A stretch of DNA of 34,031 nt, taken from contig NZ_JHZB01000038.1 of the NCBI RefSeq assembly GCF_000621145.1, positions 1 to 34,031 on the forward strand, written 5' to 3'. The notes beneath the pieces were generated by a model. That model was not told where the DNA came from. It saw only the letters and a list, made by a program, of their open reading frames with translations, and did no database searches. Below, piece after piece: positions 15,440 to 24,026 of the stretch (its first letter is position 1; every line of letters starts with the position of its first letter). Origin of the DNA: Desulfobulbus elongatus DSM 2908. Its GTDB lineage: Bacteria; Desulfobacterota; Desulfobulbia; Desulfobulbales; Desulfobulbaceae. A program made the position numbers and the translations under genes.

Positions 15440-15953
15440 CAGTACGCTCAGTGCCGCGCTCAAGGAGGCATACGCCAGCGCCACGGGCATCATCTACCAC
15501 ACCTTGGAGCTGCGGCATCCGGCGTTCACCGGTCCGATCAGGGTGGTGCGGGGGTTTGAGGACATCGACGCCCGCCTCGAGGCTTCGGCGCCGGTCCAGG
15601 CCGGCCAGGTGGTGCACTTTGCGGCCTACCCATTCGATTTTACCCGGCCTGAAATCACGCCGGACGGCATCCCGCAGCTCCAGATCCGCATCGATAACGT
15701 CAGCCGCGAGATCACGGCGGCGCTGGAGCAGGCATTGGGGACCACGGATCTGGTCACCGTCACGTACCGGGAATATCTCGATTCCGGCCTGGGGGACGGC
15801 CCGGAGAACGACCCACCCATCCACACCGAACTGCTGAATTGCACGGCCAACGTCTTCGAAGTGGTGGCCACCGCAGGATTCAGCAATCTGATGAACAAGC
15901 GCTTCCCCACCGAGGAGTACAGCGTCGAAAAATATCCGGGGCTGGCGACATGA
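15432..15953 (+). CDS. DUF1833 family tail protein, 173 aa
   Basis: The order of elements fits DUF1833, a family seen between tape measure and NlpC/P60 genes in transposable siphophages: YHTLELRHPAFTGPIRVVRG, then VHFAAYPFDFTRPEI, then GIPQLQIRIDNVSREI, and a C-terminal FSNLMNKRFPTEEYS. It probably sits in the tail tip (gpL-like). Its ATG overlaps the upstream ORF by 8 bp, and its TGA overlaps the next ATG (ATGA). Confidence 0.88.
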   Translation: MPDSTLSAALKEAYASATGIIYHTLELRHPAFTGPIRVVRGFEDIDARLEASAPVQAGQVVHFAAYPFDFTRPEITPDGIPQLQIRIDNVSREITAALEQALGTTDLVTVTYREYLDSGLGDGPENDPPIHTELLNCTANVFEVVATAGFSNLMNKRFPTEEYSVEKYPGLAT

Positions 15954-16348
15954 GCGAGTTCGGCGCGTACATCGGCATTCCGTGGCAAGAGGGCGCGGCC
16001 GGGCCTGATGCCTACGACTGCATGTCGTTCGTGGCCGAGGTACAGCGGCGCCACTTCGGCATCGTCATGCCGCGGATCACGATCCCGGACTACGATGATG
16101 TGCGGCAGCTGGTACGGCTCATCAACGGCCACGCCGAAAACGAGCACTGGCAGATGGTGGCCGCTCCCCGGCACGGCGATATCGTTTTTATCCGCCACCC
16201 GGCCCATTACGGGGTCTGGCTCGATGTCGACGGCGGCGGCGTGCTGCACTGTTCGCGCTGGGCGGGGGTGGTCTTCAACAGCGATTCATCCTGGCACACG
16301 TCCGGCTTCGGCCGGAAACAGTATCTCCGCCACCGGAGCAGGGCATGA
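15950..16348 (+). CDS. NlpC/P60-family tail tip peptidase (gpK-like), 132 aa
   Basis: The catalytic Cys lies in YDCMSFV (C24) and the His in AHYGVWLD (H86), the hallmark order of NlpC/P60 cysteine peptidases. The RHGDIVFIRH stretch before the His strand is also typical. In long-tailed phages this enzyme is part of the tail tip and is thought to open peptidoglycan cross-links during DNA entry. It is short, with only the catalytic domain. It overlaps both neighbours by 4 bp. Confidence 0.9.
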   Translation: MSEFGAYIGIPWQEGAAGPDAYDCMSFVAEVQRRHFGIVMPRITIPDYDDVRQLVRLINGHAENEHWQMVAAPRHGDIVFIRHPAHYGVWLDVDGGGVLHCSRWAGVVFNSDSSWHTSGFGRKQYLRHRSRA

Positions 16349-19300
16349 GCGGCTCGGTCACCTATCTCCGGCACTGCCTCGTGCCGGATCGTCGCGCCGT
16401 GGCCCTGGTGTCCGGACCGCTGAGTGTCCGTGATCTCGATCCTGGCTGGCAGCGGCCTTACATTGCCCTGCTGAACGGCGAGCCGCTGCTGCGGGCGGAC
16501 TGGGTGGGCACAGTTGTTTGCGGTGGCGATGTGCTGATCTTCGTCGACGCGGCGGCCATCCCGCAGGGAGGAGGAGGCAGCAGCAACCCGCTCAACGTCA
16601 TCCTCTCCGTGGTGGTAGTGGCCGCGGCGGTCTACACCGGCGGATTGGCGGCCGCGGCTTTTGGCGGGTACGCTACCACCGCAGGCGCCCTGGCCGGAGG
16701 GCTGGTATCGGCCGGGGTTATGATGGCAGGAGGTGTGCTGGTCAACGCCTTGGCGCCGCCGCGGACGTCCTCGCTATCCAGCCCGCAGGTGCCGCAGGCG
16801 TCGCCGACCTATAATCTGCAAGCCCAGGGCAACACTGCCCGCATCGAGGGCGCCATCCCCGAGCAGTTCGGTCGGCACATGTCCTACCCCGATTACGCGG
16901 CCATGCCCTACCAGGAGTACATCGGCAACGAGCAATACCTGTACAGCCTGCTCTGCCTGGGCCGGGGTCAGTATGACATCGAAGGCATCTACATCGAAGA
17001 CACGCCCATCACCAATTTCCAGGGCGTGAACATCGAGGTGGTGCCGCCCGGCGGCAGCGTCACCCTGTTTCCGGCCGCCGTGACCACCTCGGTGGAGGTG
17101 GCCGGGCAGGACATGGAACAGGGTATGTATTACGGCCCCTTCGTTGTCAACGACGAAGGCACGAGCATCGATTCCATCGGCATCGACTATGTCGCCGGCC
17201 GGGGCCTATTCTATGCCAACGATAACGGCGGCCTCGATCCGCGGTCGGTGTCCGTGGTGGCCGAGGCCCAGCGGATTGACGACGACGGCAACCCGATTGG
17301 CGATTGGTTTTCGCTGTTCCCGCTGACCCTGCTGCCGATGAGCAAAAACAAGATGAGCGAGTTGCTCTCGTTTTTCGATAACGACGATCCGTGGCGGCCG
17401 CCCACTCTGTGGCCCGGCATCTCCCAGCAGGTCGATCCGGAGCCGGTCTATACCGCCGAGAAGACGTACACCGCCGCCACCACCACCCCGCAGCGGTATT
17501 CCGAGAAATTCGTGGTGCCTGCCGGCCGCTACCAAGTGCGTAGCAAGCGCACCTCGGCCAAGGATACCAACTCCCGCACCGGCAACGATTTCGCCTGGGT
17601 CGGGCTGCGCGGCTATCACCCCGGCGCGCAGGCCCATGGCGACGTGACCGTGATCGCCATCCGCATGCAGGCCACGGCGCAGCTCTCCACGGTGTCCAGC
17701 CGCAAGATCCGAGTGGTGGCCGTGCGCAAACTGCCGATCTGGAACGGTTCCGCCTGGACCGCGCCGACCGCCACCAGGTCCATCGCCTGGGCGTTTGCCT
17801 ATGCCTGCAAAGCCTGCGGCATTCCGGACTCCCGCATCGATCTGGCCACGCTCCTCGCCCTGGATGGTGTCTGGACGGCCCGGGGAGATCAGTGCAACGG
17901 CCGGGTGGATTCGTTCTTGTCGCTTTGGGACGTGCTCACCAAGATCGGTGCCGCCGGCCGGGCCAAGCCGTACATGCAGGGCGGCATCATCCGCCTCTTC
18001 CGCGATCAGCCGGCGACCATCCCGGTGGCCCTGTTTTCCATGCGCAACATTGTGCAGGGGTCGTTTTCGGTGCAATATTTGATGCCGACCTCAGAGACCG
18101 CCGATGCCGCCGATGTCGGCTATTTCGATGCGCGGCAATGGGTGCAGCGCCGGGTACGCGCCGCATTGCCGGGTACAGCCGCCAAACCGGTGAAAATGGA
18201 GTTGTCCTTTGTCACCAGCCGTGATCAGGCCTACCGGGAGGGGATGTACACCGCCGCCTGCAACCGGTACCGCCGCCGGATCATCTCCTTCCAGACCGAG
18301 CTGGATGGCTTCATTCCATCCTTCGGCGACCTGATCCTGATCCAACACGACATGGTGGCCTGGGGCCAGAGCGGGGAGGTCGTCGCCAGCGATGGCACCT
18401 CTCTGACCATCGACCGAGAACTGGAATGGGAGCCCGGACGCACCCATTATCTCGGCCTGCGTCGACCCGACGGCACCATTTGGGGGCCGGTGGTGGCGAC
18501 ATTGGCCGGCGGCACGGTGCTGTCGCTGGCCAGCGCTCCGGATTTCACCCCGCGCACCGGCGGCGCCGGCGAGCGCACCCACGCCGTTTTCGGCTGGAGC
18601 AATACCTGGAGTCAGCGCGCCCGCGTGCTGGCTATAAAACCCCGTGGGCTCTACAGCGTGGAGTTGATGGTCGTCAACGAGGACGACAACGTGCACACCG
18701 CCGAAACAGGCCGGATCACGCCGTCGGCGCCGACCAGCGGCCTGCCCGGCGTCACCGCGTCGCCGGCGGTGCGCGGACTGACCGCCACGGCCATGCCGGG
18801 CGATACCAGCCTCATGCTGCTGGCCTGGGAACCGGCATCCTGGGCGGATCATTACGTGCTGGAAGCCTCCGGCGACGGCCAGACCTGGACGCGGATCGGC
18901 GAGACCCGCACAGCAAACTACACGGCCACGGCCATTTACGGCACGGCAACCATCATCAGGGTGGCGGCGGTCGGCCTCAAGCAGGGCGACTGGGCGAGCA
19001 TCGGCTACAAAGACCTGGTGCGGTCGGCCTGGGATCCGACCATCTCGGGCCTGCGCGCCCAGGTGGTCGGCAATGTGGTGGAAATCGCCTGGGACCAGGT
19101 CGCCGACTGGAACGTGGCCGGCTACGAACTGCGCGTGGGTTCGTCCTGGGACGACGGTCTGGTGATCGTCACCGGCCTGGCAGCCAGCAAATTCCTCTGG
19201 CGGCCAACCCTGCAAGGGCCGCTGAAGTTCTGGCTGAAGGCGGTGGACCGCTATGGCGTCTACAGCATCGATGCAGCCAGCTATATACTGTCGGTGATTC

Positions 19301-20283
19301 CGGCGCGGATTACCAGCCTGAGCGCGAAGGTGATCGACAACAACGTGCTGTTGTACTGGCAGGTCGCGCGCGGCACCTTCGAGGACGCGCCGTCCGAGGT
19401 GAGGCGAGGGATTGAATACGAAGATAGCGAACTGATCGGCATTATCGACGGGACCTTTGCCACCTTTATCGAGGATGCGGCAGGAACTTACAAATATTGG
19501 ATCGTTCCGATCGATTCCGTTGGGTTGCGCGGCGAGCCGGTTGGCGTCTACGCGGTCATCAACCAGCCTCCCGATTACGTGCTGTACGATCGAAGGCCTC
19601 TCGATTTCAACGGCACCATGGTCAACGTGCTGGCTGATCGTGGCATCGTCTACGCCCCGGTGAACACCGCCGAAACGTTTGAGGAGCATTTTGTCAATAA
19701 CGAGTGGTCGAGCCCCCAGGACCAGATCAATGCCGACATGCCCTACTTCCTGCAACCGGCGCTACCGACCGCAGATTACAATGAGGTTATTGATTACGGG
19801 GCGGTCATCGATAACACTGCAATCACACTGTCCATCACCAGGGAGGCCATCGTGGGAGAGGTTGCGGTGACCCCGACCATCTCCTACTCCCTCGACGGCG
19901 AGACCTGGACGGACGGCGTCGAGGGGCTCTACCAGATTTACGCGGTCAATTTTCGTTACGTGCGAGTAGCCCTGCATTTCGACTCTCCAGATCATGGCTT
20001 TTTGATGATTACTGACAGTTTGGTGCAGCTCGACGTCAAGGCGAAGACAGTGACAGGAACGGTTGAAGCATTGGCCACTGACACGGACGGGACGGTGGTC
20101 GACATTACCGGTAAATTCATTGATGTCCAGAATATATCTATGACCGTGCAGGGTCTTGCGCCATCAATACCGATGTGGGATTTCGTGGATGTGGGCAACC
20201 CATCATTCTTCAAAGTGCTCGTGTTCAATCCCAGCGGGGAGAGAATTAACGGCACGGTTCATTATATCGTTAGGGGGGTGTGA
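16345..20283 (+). CDS. Tail tip attachment/host specificity protein J-like, 1312 aa
   Basis: This is the large central tip protein. The N-terminus (about 1-75) is beta-rich. Residues 82-141 form a hydrophobic Ala/Gly/Val segment (VILSVVVVAAAVYTGGLAAAA) of the gpI-like/J type, followed by GNTARIEGAIPEQFGRHMSYPDYA, which is typical of TipJ proteins. The centre matches the J core (LDGVWTARGDQCNGRVDSFL, GGIIRLFRDQ). Three fibronectin III-like units follow at about 800-895, 896-975 and 985-1072. The last 240 residues look like a separate domain and probably vary between phages for host binding. It starts with an ATGA overlap after the NlpC gene. Confidence 0.92.
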   Translation: MSGSVTYLRHCLVPDRRAVALVSGPLSVRDLDPGWQRPYIALLNGEPLLRADWVGTVVCGGDVLIFVDAAAIPQGGGGSSNPLNVILSVVVVAAAVYTGGLAAAAFGGYATTAGALAGGLVSAGVMMAGGVLVNALAPPRTSSLSSPQVPQASPTYNLQAQGNTARIEGAIPEQFGRHMSYPDYAAMPYQEYIGNEQYLYSLLCLGRGQYDIEGIYIEDTPITNFQGVNIEVVPPGGSVTLFPAAVTTSVEVAGQDMEQGMYYGPFVVNDEGTSIDSIGIDYVAGRGLFYANDNGGLDPRSVSVVAEAQRIDDDGNPIGDWFSLFPLTLLPMSKNKMSELLSFFDNDDPWRPPTLWPGISQQVDPEPVYTAEKTYTAATTTPQRYSEKFVVPAGRYQVRSKRTSAKDTNSRTGNDFAWVGLRGYHPGAQAHGDVTVIAIRMQATAQLSTVSSRKIRVVAVRKLPIWNGSAWTAPTATRSIAWAFAYACKACGIPDSRIDLATLLALDGVWTARGDQCNGRVDSFLSLWDVLTKIGAAGRAKPYMQGGIIRLFRDQPATIPVALFSMRNIVQGSFSVQYLMPTSETADAADVGYFDARQWVQRRVRAALPGTAAKPVKMELSFVTSRDQAYREGMYTAACNRYRRRIISFQTELDGFIPSFGDLILIQHDMVAWGQSGEVVASDGTSLTIDRELEWEPGRTHYLGLRRPDGTIWGPVVATLAGGTVLSLASAPDFTPRTGGAGERTHAVFGWSNTWSQRARVLAIKPRGLYSVELMVVNEDDNVHTAETGRITPSAPTSGLPGVTASPAVRGLTATAMPGDTSLMLLAWEPASWADHYVLEASGDGQTWTRIGETRTANYTATAIYGTATIIRVAAVGLKQGDWASIGYKDLVRSAWDPTISGLRAQVVGNVVEIAWDQVADWNVAGYELRVGSSWDDGLVIVTGLAASKFLWRPTLQGPLKFWLKAVDRYGVYSIDAASYILSVIPARITSLSAKVIDNNVLLYWQVARGTFEDAPSEVRRGIEYEDSELIGIIDGTFATFIEDAAGTYKYWIVPIDSVGLRGEPVGVYAVINQPPDYVLYDRRPLDFNGTMVNVLADRGIVYAPVNTAETFEEHFVNNEWSSPQDQINADMPYFLQPALPTADYNEVIDYGAVIDNTAITLSITREAIVGEVAVTPTISYSLDGETWTDGVEGLYQIYAVNFRYVRVALHFDSPDHGFLMITDSLVQLDVKAKTVTGTVEALATDTDGTVVDITGKFIDVQNISMTVQGLAPSIPMWDFVDVGNPSFFKVLVFNPSGERINGTVHYIVRGV

Positions 20284-20286
20284 TCA

Positions 20287-20976
20287 ATGGCGAACTGGAA
20301 CCTTCCGGTGATCGGCACGTTATACACGGCAATCTTGCAGGCCCTGTCCGACCGCCTGGTGGATGTGGCGCGGATGTTCAGATCGGGGATGGTCGAGCCC
20401 ACCAACCTGCCTGAGGGGGTCATCCGCTGGAACAGCACCGCCTCGAAATGGGAGCAGTGGTCCGGATCGGAATGGACGGACTTGGCAGCATCCTACGGCA
20501 TCAACATCAGTGGCAACGCGGCCACGGCCTCCAGTTGCACCGGCAATGCGGCCACGGCGACGGTGGCCGGAGCGTGCACCGGCAATGCGGCCTCGGCCAC
20601 GACAGCCGGAGCGTGCACCGGCAACGCGGCCACCGCCACAACTGCGGCCAACGCCACAACTGCGGCCAACGCTCAAAAACTCAACAATCGCGTGTTCAAC
20701 TGGAGCGGGCAGAGTGGGCAGCCGGCATGGGTCTGGGGTGGGAGCGACGGCACCAACATGTACGTCTACAATCCGTCCAATTTCTCGGTGAACTATGCTG
20801 CTACCGCTGGATATGCTAATTCAACCGCGGTTCCGGGCAACGGAGCGGTCGGGGCGCCGTTGATAATCACCTCGCCACACGGAGACCCCAGCACCTTTGG
20901 TTTCGGCGGCGTCTGGTCACAACGGACAGCGACCTACTCGACTCCGTATGCCATACTTTGGGTGAGGATATCATGA
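20287..20976 (+). CDS. Tail fibre-like protein with GNAATA repeats, 229 aa
   Basis: The N-terminus (WNLPVIGTLYTAILQALSDRLVDVARMF) and the WNSTASKWEQWSGSEWTDL segment resemble fibre shaft starts. Residues 77-135 hold 13-residue Gly-Asn-Ala-Ala-Thr repeats (TGNAATATVAGAC type). The C-terminal part (NRVFNWSGQSGQPAWVWGG, FGFGGVWSQRTATYS) resembles short phage fibre tips. It is probably a trimeric receptor-binding or side fibre. The gene lies four bases after the J gene, and its stop overlaps the next ATG. Confidence 0.75.
   Translation: MANWNLPVIGTLYTAILQALSDRLVDVARMFRSGMVEPTNLPEGVIRWNSTASKWEQWSGSEWTDLAASYGINISGNAATASSCTGNAATATVAGACTGNAASATTAGACTGNAATATTAANATTAANAQKLNNRVFNWSGQSGQPAWVWGGSDGTNMYVYNPSNFSVNYAATAGYANSTAVPGNGAVGAPLIITSPHGDPSTFGFGGVWSQRTATYSTPYAILWVRIS
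20536..20672 (+). repeat. Tandem 39-bp and 18-bp coding repeats in the fibre gene
   Basis: Near-identical units beginning TGCACCGGCAA start at 20536, 20575 and 20614, exactly 39 bp apart. The third runs into two exact 18-bp copies of CACAACTGCGGCCAACGC at 20637-20654 and 20655-20672. The units keep the reading frame (13 and 6 codons), so copy-number change would alter fibre length without a frameshift. Confidence 0.85.
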
Positions 20977-21101
20977 TGAGCCCTAAACGGACGCAGTTCG
21001 GCATTGAGCTGCTAGTGACGTTCGAATACCGCGACGAGATGCGGTTCCTTGATATTGAAAACGCAAACAAAACAACTACACAGAAGGGCAGGATAAGGTG
21101 A
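20973..21101 (+). CDS. Small ORF, 42 aa, unknown
   Basis: ATG ATG at 20973 overlaps the fibre stop and opens 42 codons ending at TGA 21099. The product begins MMSPKRTQFGIELLVTFEYR and is charged, with no membrane segment. The following gene starts right at its end. The tight spacing fits a translationally coupled small gene. The composition is more AT-rich than the head genes and nothing identifies it, so it may also be a chance frame. Confidence 0.35.
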   Translation: MMSPKRTQFGIELLVTFEYRDEMRFLDIENANKTTTQKGRIR

Positions 21102-21106
21102 GTTCC

Positions 21107-21601
21107 ATGGGGAAATATATAAACATCAAGTCGGCCACTAATCCACGATCGACCAGCACTGGCGGAATAATGATCGACGTCACCATCGAAGGGTTTGACG
21201 GCGTCAAACAATTCCACGCAGTGCCGTGGGATCCCGAAGAACATGGGCGCGACCTTTATCAGCGGGCTATTGACGGAGAATTCGGCGAAGTAGCTGAATA
21301 CGTTCCACCGGTATTGACGGTGGAGGCAAAAGCAGCCATCGCAACGCAGGCCGTGCATCAACACCTGGACACGCAGGCACAAGCATTTGGATACGACGAC
21401 ATCAAGAGTGCATGCAGCTACGCCGACGAGCCGGCTGTGCCAAAGTTTCAAGCAGAAGGAATCGCGTTTCGAAAGTGGCGGTCCCTGGTATGGGAATACT
21501 ACTACGCTGTTCTTGCCGCCGTGGCTGCCGGAGACAGGTCAGAGCCGACGGTAGAAGGGTTGATTGCTGAACTGCCAGCGCTGGATATGCTGGCATCTTA
21601 A
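21107..21601 (+). CDS. Tail fibre assembly-like phage protein, 164 aa
   Basis: The N-terminal half is beta-rich (MIDVTIEGFDGVKQFHAVPWD from residue 22). The C-terminal half has the recurring phage pattern AFGYDDIKSACSYADEPAVP, then FQAEGIAFRKWRSLVWEYYYAVLAAV and PTVEGLIAELPAL. This matches C-terminal modules of many fibre-assembly chaperone-like proteins (DUF4376-type). ATG 21107 follows AAGGTGAG at good spacing. GTG 21098, overlapping the previous stop, and ATG 21170 are alternative starts. It lies next to the fibre gene, as chaperones do. Confidence 0.72.
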   Translation: MGKYINIKSATNPRSTSTGGIMIDVTIEGFDGVKQFHAVPWDPEEHGRDLYQRAIDGEFGEVAEYVPPVLTVEAKAAIATQAVHQHLDTQAQAFGYDDIKSACSYADEPAVPKFQAEGIAFRKWRSLVWEYYYAVLAAVAAGDRSEPTVEGLIAELPALDMLAS

Positions 21602-21635
21602 CAACAAAAACGGACAAACAATGACGGAGGACACA

Positions 21636-21929
21636 ATGATTTTGGATTTGAATCCCATCACCAAGCAAACCGTACAGGGAACGGTGAAGACCGTGGCGAA
21701 CGAAATCAAGCGCTGCATGGAGCGATGGGAAGACCTAGCGGGCTGGCTGGATGGCCTCACCGCCGAGGATCTCACTATTCTGGGCATCGGCGAAACCGAC
21801 CAGGCATACCTCGGATCGTTCCGGTTGGCAGTCAAAAACCTGACACTGATGTATCAAAACCAGGACAAGATCGGCACGGATAACCCGCAGCATTTTGTAG
21901 AACTCTTGGCCGATCCTTTGGTGTTCTGA
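21636..21929 (+). CDS. Small phage protein, 97 aa, unknown
   Basis: The start is ATG 21636, preceded by GGAGG at 21626-21630. An ATG at 21621 has no such site. The product (ILDLNPITKQTVQGTVKTVA, MERWEDLAGWLDGLTAEDL, SFRLAVKNLTLMYQNQDKIG) is helical and acidic, with no signal peptide. It is in the fibre/cargo region. I do not recognise the family. Confidence 0.7.
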   Translation: MILDLNPITKQTVQGTVKTVANEIKRCMERWEDLAGWLDGLTAEDLTILGIGETDQAYLGSFRLAVKNLTLMYQNQDKIGTDNPQHFVELLADPLVF

Positions 21930-21942
21930 TCTCCGTCCGGCC

Positions 21943-22404
21943 ATGGCTACCCTCTGGGTCTCCAACATGCCCGATCTCTGCGGTCCGGACGGCCACGCCA
22001 TCCGCCGCCGGTGGTCCATCGTCCAGGTGGATGTGGACCGCCGAGGCTACGGCGCCATGGAGGGCCATCGCGGCAAGGATATGCTCACCAACGGCTGCGG
22101 CAACTACATATTCTACCGACTGCACGTGCCCGGAATATCGCCGCTGCTCAAGAACCTAATCGAGCAGCCGGTGGCCACCTACCCTCCGGAGTATGGAGAG
22201 TTCCGGCGAGAGATCGACACACGGGTCGAGATCGAGCGCGGCTATTACCTCGATATCGAGTCCCTACCCGAGTGGGCAAAGATCAGTCTGGATGCAGAGG
22301 GCGAGGTGACGTTAGCGCCACACATCACATACCCCGCGGTCAAGCGCTGGATCGACGGGCAGCCCGACCCGACCCTCTACACATACTTTTCGGCGCCGGC
22401 ATGA
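21943..22404 (+). CDS. Phage protein of unknown function, 153 aa
   Basis: The product begins MATLWVSNMPDLCGPDGHAI and has a mixed alpha/beta composition, with YPPEYGEFRREIDTRVEIE and YYLDIESLPEWAKISLDAEG later. It has no signal peptide or transmembrane segment. No clear ribosome-binding site precedes ATG 21943; ATG 21967 is an alternative. Its stop overlaps the ATG of the Trp-repeat gene (ATGA), so the two are likely co-translated and may work together. I do not recognise the family. Confidence 0.68.
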   Translation: MATLWVSNMPDLCGPDGHAIRRRWSIVQVDVDRRGYGAMEGHRGKDMLTNGCGNYIFYRLHVPGISPLLKNLIEQPVATYPPEYGEFRREIDTRVEIERGYYLDIESLPEWAKISLDAEGEVTLAPHITYPAVKRWIDGQPDPTLYTYFSAPA

Positions 22405-24014
22405 CCACCGAAAGCATCCGCATAGTCGATCCGGGCAACGGTGCCGGCACCGACTACACCAGCCTCAACCTTTGGGCTGTTGCCGAGGCGGCGGACCTGG
22501 TGAGCGCCGATATTATCGCCGTGGCTCAGTGTAGAGCCACCGGCGGCGCGGCCGACACCACCATGGTGCAGTCGCTCTCCGGATGGCTCTCTGACTCCAA
22601 TCGATACGTCAAGATATGGACGGATCCGACGGAAGAATATCGGCACTCCGGCCGGTGGGATGATGCGGCGTACAGGTTATCGGCATCAACAAATCAAGCC
22701 CAGACAGTGTTACGAGCTTTGGATGACATCGGGACCGCTAATCTGCACGTCCACATCCGGGGGATACAGGTCCGCAATGCCAGGATAGCATCTTATGCGC
22801 ACGCACTGGGCATAGGCCGGGGTACCAATGGGTCGCTGACGACGGGCACGATTGATCAATGTGTGGTCCAGACGCTATGCCCAGGCGCTCAAACCAGGGC
22901 ATTAAACTTGTCGCGAGGCACCACAGTCGCTACCAACTGTTTGGTGCTAGCGACAGACGGCGCAGGTGCCTGTGTCGGCGAATATAACGGTACGTCCATC
23001 TGTCGCAACATCACCACCTGGGGCGGGGCTTATGGCTTCCTCGGCGAGCCAAACTGGATAAATGAGGTAACAAACTGCATCGCCATGGGTGCTGCCACGG
23101 CGTGTTTTTCGGGGGTCTCGGCCGGGCATCATAATATATCGTCTGATGCCACAGCGCTTGGCACCACGGTGGTGCATAACCAAACCGACTACGCGACCTA
23201 TTTCACCAACCACGCCAGCGGCGACTATCATCTGACCGCTCCCAGTGAGGTGCTATTCGGCATCGCGGCCTCCGATCTGTCCAGCACGTTTACCGACGAT
23301 ATCGACGGCGACACGAGGGCTAGCGCATCGTTCGGCCATGGCGCGGACTATTATGTTGCGAGCGGCCCGGTTTCCGCAGAATTGACGGCCTCCTGGAGAA
23401 TTTTTGCTGAACAAGGCCTCCCTGCTGCGTGGAAACTATACACCAGAGACGATGAGCACTCTGCCTGGAGGGTTGTCGCGGCTTCCCCTGCAGGAGCAGC
23501 ATGGAAAATCAAGGTCTCTCTCGCTAATCCATCGGCGTGGAAACTCCTGCGGGCTGATCAAGCAAATGCTGCGTGGAAAATCAAGTCCCTGGTCGACAGG
23601 TCAAGCGCGTGGGCAATAGCCACTGCGCTGGATCGGTCTGCCGCTTGGCAGATCCTCACCGCAGGAGCGCTCGATCTAACCGCCGAGTGGTCCATCAGAG
23701 CGCAGCTTGATAGATCTACCGTATGGAGAATCAGGTCTCAGTTTGATCGGACTACCGCCTGGAAGCTGTATACGTCCACCGATATTCAATCCGGATGGAA
23801 GATTATTCATGGCTTCTCCCACGATACCGCCTGGAGGATTGCGTCGGTTCTTGGGAGTGATGCTTCTTGGGCGGTGTATGCCGCAATCGAGCAAACAGCC
23901 TCCTGGAGGATTATATCCGGCCCCGCGTCGGAAAAAATCGATAGGATCGTCATATCGACTATTACAGGCCGTGCCATTATCACGACCACAACCGGAACCA
24001 TCATCATTACCTGA
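22401..24014 (+). CDS. Beta-helix protein with fifteen C-terminal 12-residue Trp repeats, 537 aa
   Basis: Residues 1-320 look like a right-handed parallel beta-helix: many Asn/Cys/Thr turns (TIDQCVVQTL, VATNCLVLATDG, INEVTNCIAMG) ending with FTDDIDGDTRASASFGHGAD, the common closing motif of pectin-lyase-like chains. From W332 to about residue 513 there are fifteen units starting with Trp (W-K/R-I/L). The period is 12 residues, except one unit of 14 (W416 to W430). Ala or Ser usually precedes the Trp, and Asp-Arg-Ser is frequent late in the unit. The last 30 residues are Ile/Thr-rich. A structural, fibre-like surface role is inferred from location. No enzyme motif is seen. Confidence 0.78.
   Translation: MTTESIRIVDPGNGAGTDYTSLNLWAVAEAADLVSADIIAVAQCRATGGAADTTMVQSLSGWLSDSNRYVKIWTDPTEEYRHSGRWDDAAYRLSASTNQAQTVLRALDDIGTANLHVHIRGIQVRNARIASYAHALGIGRGTNGSLTTGTIDQCVVQTLCPGAQTRALNLSRGTTVATNCLVLATDGAGACVGEYNGTSICRNITTWGGAYGFLGEPNWINEVTNCIAMGAATACFSGVSAGHHNISSDATALGTTVVHNQTDYATYFTNHASGDYHLTAPSEVLFGIAASDLSSTFTDDIDGDTRASASFGHGADYYVASGPVSAELTASWRIFAEQGLPAAWKLYTRDDEHSAWRVVAASPAGAAWKIKVSLANPSAWKLLRADQANAAWKIKSLVDRSSAWAIATALDRSAAWQILTAGALDLTAEWSIRAQLDRSTVWRIRSQFDRTTAWKLYTSTDIQSGWKIIHGFSHDTAWRIASVLGSDASWAVYAAIEQTASWRIISGPASEKIDRIVISTITGRAIITTTTGTIIIT
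23394..23938 (+). repeat. Degenerate 36-bp tandem coding repeats (Trp repeats)
   Basis: TGG codons recur every 36 bases from 23394 (fifteen in all), with one 42-base interval starting at 23646. The DNA units are diverged; the protein pattern W-(K/R)-(I/L)-x8-(A/S) is better kept than the bases. This means selection on the protein rather than recent duplication. Confidence 0.85.
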
Positions 24015-24026
24015 GAGGGTGCAATT

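Noticed and set aside
18091-19755. 554-aa ORF on the - strand opposite the J gene
   Set aside because: It is a shadow of J. It shows no signal, motif or ribosome-binding site, and would break the unidirectional operon.
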